Shown piece after piece: positions 63,101-64,000 of a stretch of DNA of 64,000 bases. Positions within the stretch are counted from its first letter, which is position 1. Each line of letters starts with the position of its first letter. The stretch is from Cloeon dipterum. Taxonomy: Eukaryota; Arthropoda; Insecta; Ephemeroptera; Baetidae. The notes under the pieces are model-generated. The model was not told where the DNA came from. It saw only the letters and a list, made by a program, of their open reading frames with translations, and did not search any database. The stretch is from positions 42,119,681-42,183,680 of the forward strand of contig NC_088786.1 of assembly GCF_949628265.1 (NCBI RefSeq), read 5' to 3'. A program made the translations under genes and the position numbers.

Positions 63101-64000
63101 TGTAAAACCCGATTTCAAGCTGAAAACGACAAAAATCCCCTGTGACCAAATGGTTACTTTCGAAAATTCTAAGGAATATCCTATTGGGGAAAAGATCGAT
63201 TTTGATACATTATTCAAAATAGCAAAAAGATTGTTTGAGGAAAACAAAAAATCAATTGAGAGTCCACTTCAGGAAATGAGCCATGTTGAAAATTCAGAAA
63301 TATTAAGTGATATTGAAACTTCGATTACGTTGAATCCCGTCAGAGAATTAGAATCTTTATCTGCAGCTGAAAATTCTGCTGAAGCGAGCATTGTCTGGTT
63401 GTTTAATTCAGTTGCTGGAGCAGGCAAATCGACCGTTCTCAAAGAAATGGCGCACCAACTAACCAAACATGATGGAGGTTTTAAAGTACTGCTGATTCCT
63501 CTCAAAAAACATTATCGCTACTTATTTGACATGCCTGCAATGAACGTGAATGAAATCGAATTTCTCGTTAAGACAACTTGCAATTCTCTTGACGACATCA
63601 ACAACTGGATTAAGAAGAGAGAACTCATTGTTTTCCTCGACGGATTCGACGAATTGTGTCCAGATTTCAGAGAAAAAATCATAGATATTTTGATTGCATT
63701 AAATAAAGCAAGAGTCCCACTCTTTATCGGAACGAGGCCTCACGAAGTGCACCACATTCAAGAGAAGATAAAAAACTCGACGATAATTGAGATCGAACCC
63801 CTTGATGAAGCAAAGCAAATCGAGTTTCTGCGGAACGTGACCAGAAAGAATCAGCAACAAATCGACCATTTGATGAAAGTCTTCAAAGACCAAGACATTC
63901 TGGGAAACCCACTCTATCTCACTTTGTTGGCCGAGCACAAAGGTGATGGAAACCTGTATGAAATCTTTGACACAATGGTGCGGCACAAAGTAGAGATTTC
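60106..64000 (+). CDS. Caspase / pseudocaspase / NACHT NTPase protein (3' end beyond window)
   Basis: Eleven exons are visible: 60,106-60,522, 60,647-60,758, 60,825-60,917, 61,015-61,105, 61,157-61,362, 61,417-61,598, 61,683-62,101, 62,213-62,469, 62,526-62,740, 62,798-62,876 and 62,938-64,000+. All junctions are in frame, giving at least 1,044 residues. Residues 1-139 are an unrecognised N-terminal domain and 140-237 a polar linker. Residues ~238-507 are a caspase domain (VLVIHYDF; FILSHGTENG with His320; PCRG with Cys369; p10-like GSWLVRNICACL). Residues ~545-755 are a second caspase fold (GRRGFILSVVRN..) in which the SHG site reads CIFGPV and the Cys site reads VNVEAP, so it should be inactive. 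The NACHT/STAND domain has Walker A GAGKST (851-856), Walker B FLDGFDEL (D925) and GTRPHEV. Animal NACHT-effector proteins act as oligomerising sensors in immunity and cell death; that role is inferred here. Confidence 0.85.

Overview
This window is animal nuclear DNA: AT-rich, with short introns and coding exons bounded by GT-AG signals on both strands. The gene content points to an insect: a six-cysteine odorant-binding (PBP/GOBP) domain, lineage-expanded C-type lectins, a papain-family protease with an I29 prodomain, an ABCA transporter and a caspase/NACHT protein. An early-branching winged insect such as a mayfly is my guess; it is inference only.

Region 1 (1-23.1 kb) is a tandem array of zinc-finger genes, all on the minus strand. 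Each gene strings together N/Q/P/S-rich, probably disordered exons that are nearly all phase 1-1, and the intact genes end in a C-terminal C2H2 zinc-finger exon. About 7.5 kb (1 to ~7,560) is repeated almost identically at 12,985 to ~20,575. Each copy holds a type I gene whose zinc-finger exon carries a 2-base frameshift (at different places in the two copies), a type II gene that lost its fingers by deletion, and a CpG-rich 20/21/22-bp minisatellite about 280 bp upstream of the type II start codon. Two older and more diverged type II genes (7.9-10.6 kb and 20.9-23.1 kb) keep their fingers. The second looks like a chimera of type I-like 5' exons and type II 3' exons.

Region 2 (24.6-38.9 kb) holds a cathepsin L-like gene whose catalytic Cys is Ser, a four-finger C2H2 exon, and two tandem minus-strand genes encoding secreted proteins with the order signal peptide, CCGFK-x-C/Ser-Thr linker, three C-type lectin domains, an odorant-binding-protein domain, and a fourth degenerate lectin-like domain. 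This lectin-OBP fusion is among the most unusual features of the window. A small basic nuclear-type gene lies between them on the opposite strand.

Region 3 (40.9-49.1 kb) is one ABCA-type full transporter on the minus strand. One of its coding exons is interrupted by an 1,800-bp non-autonomous DNA element with 13-bp terminal inverted repeats and a TA target-site duplication.

Region 4 (49.2-59.4 kb) has no gene I can support. It is repeat-rich: a GC-rich repeat family, GGGTGCCC-type repeats, a 1.15-kb palindromic element, a ~175-bp tandem array and two related segments near its borders.

Region 5 (60.1 kb to the window end) is the 5' part of a plus-strand gene encoding an N-terminal domain of unknown type, a caspase domain with His and Cys present, a second caspase-like domain lacking both, and a NACHT/STAND NTPase domain. 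It runs off the window. A caspase-caspase-NACHT protein in an insect is an NLR-like signalling candidate and the other major finding.
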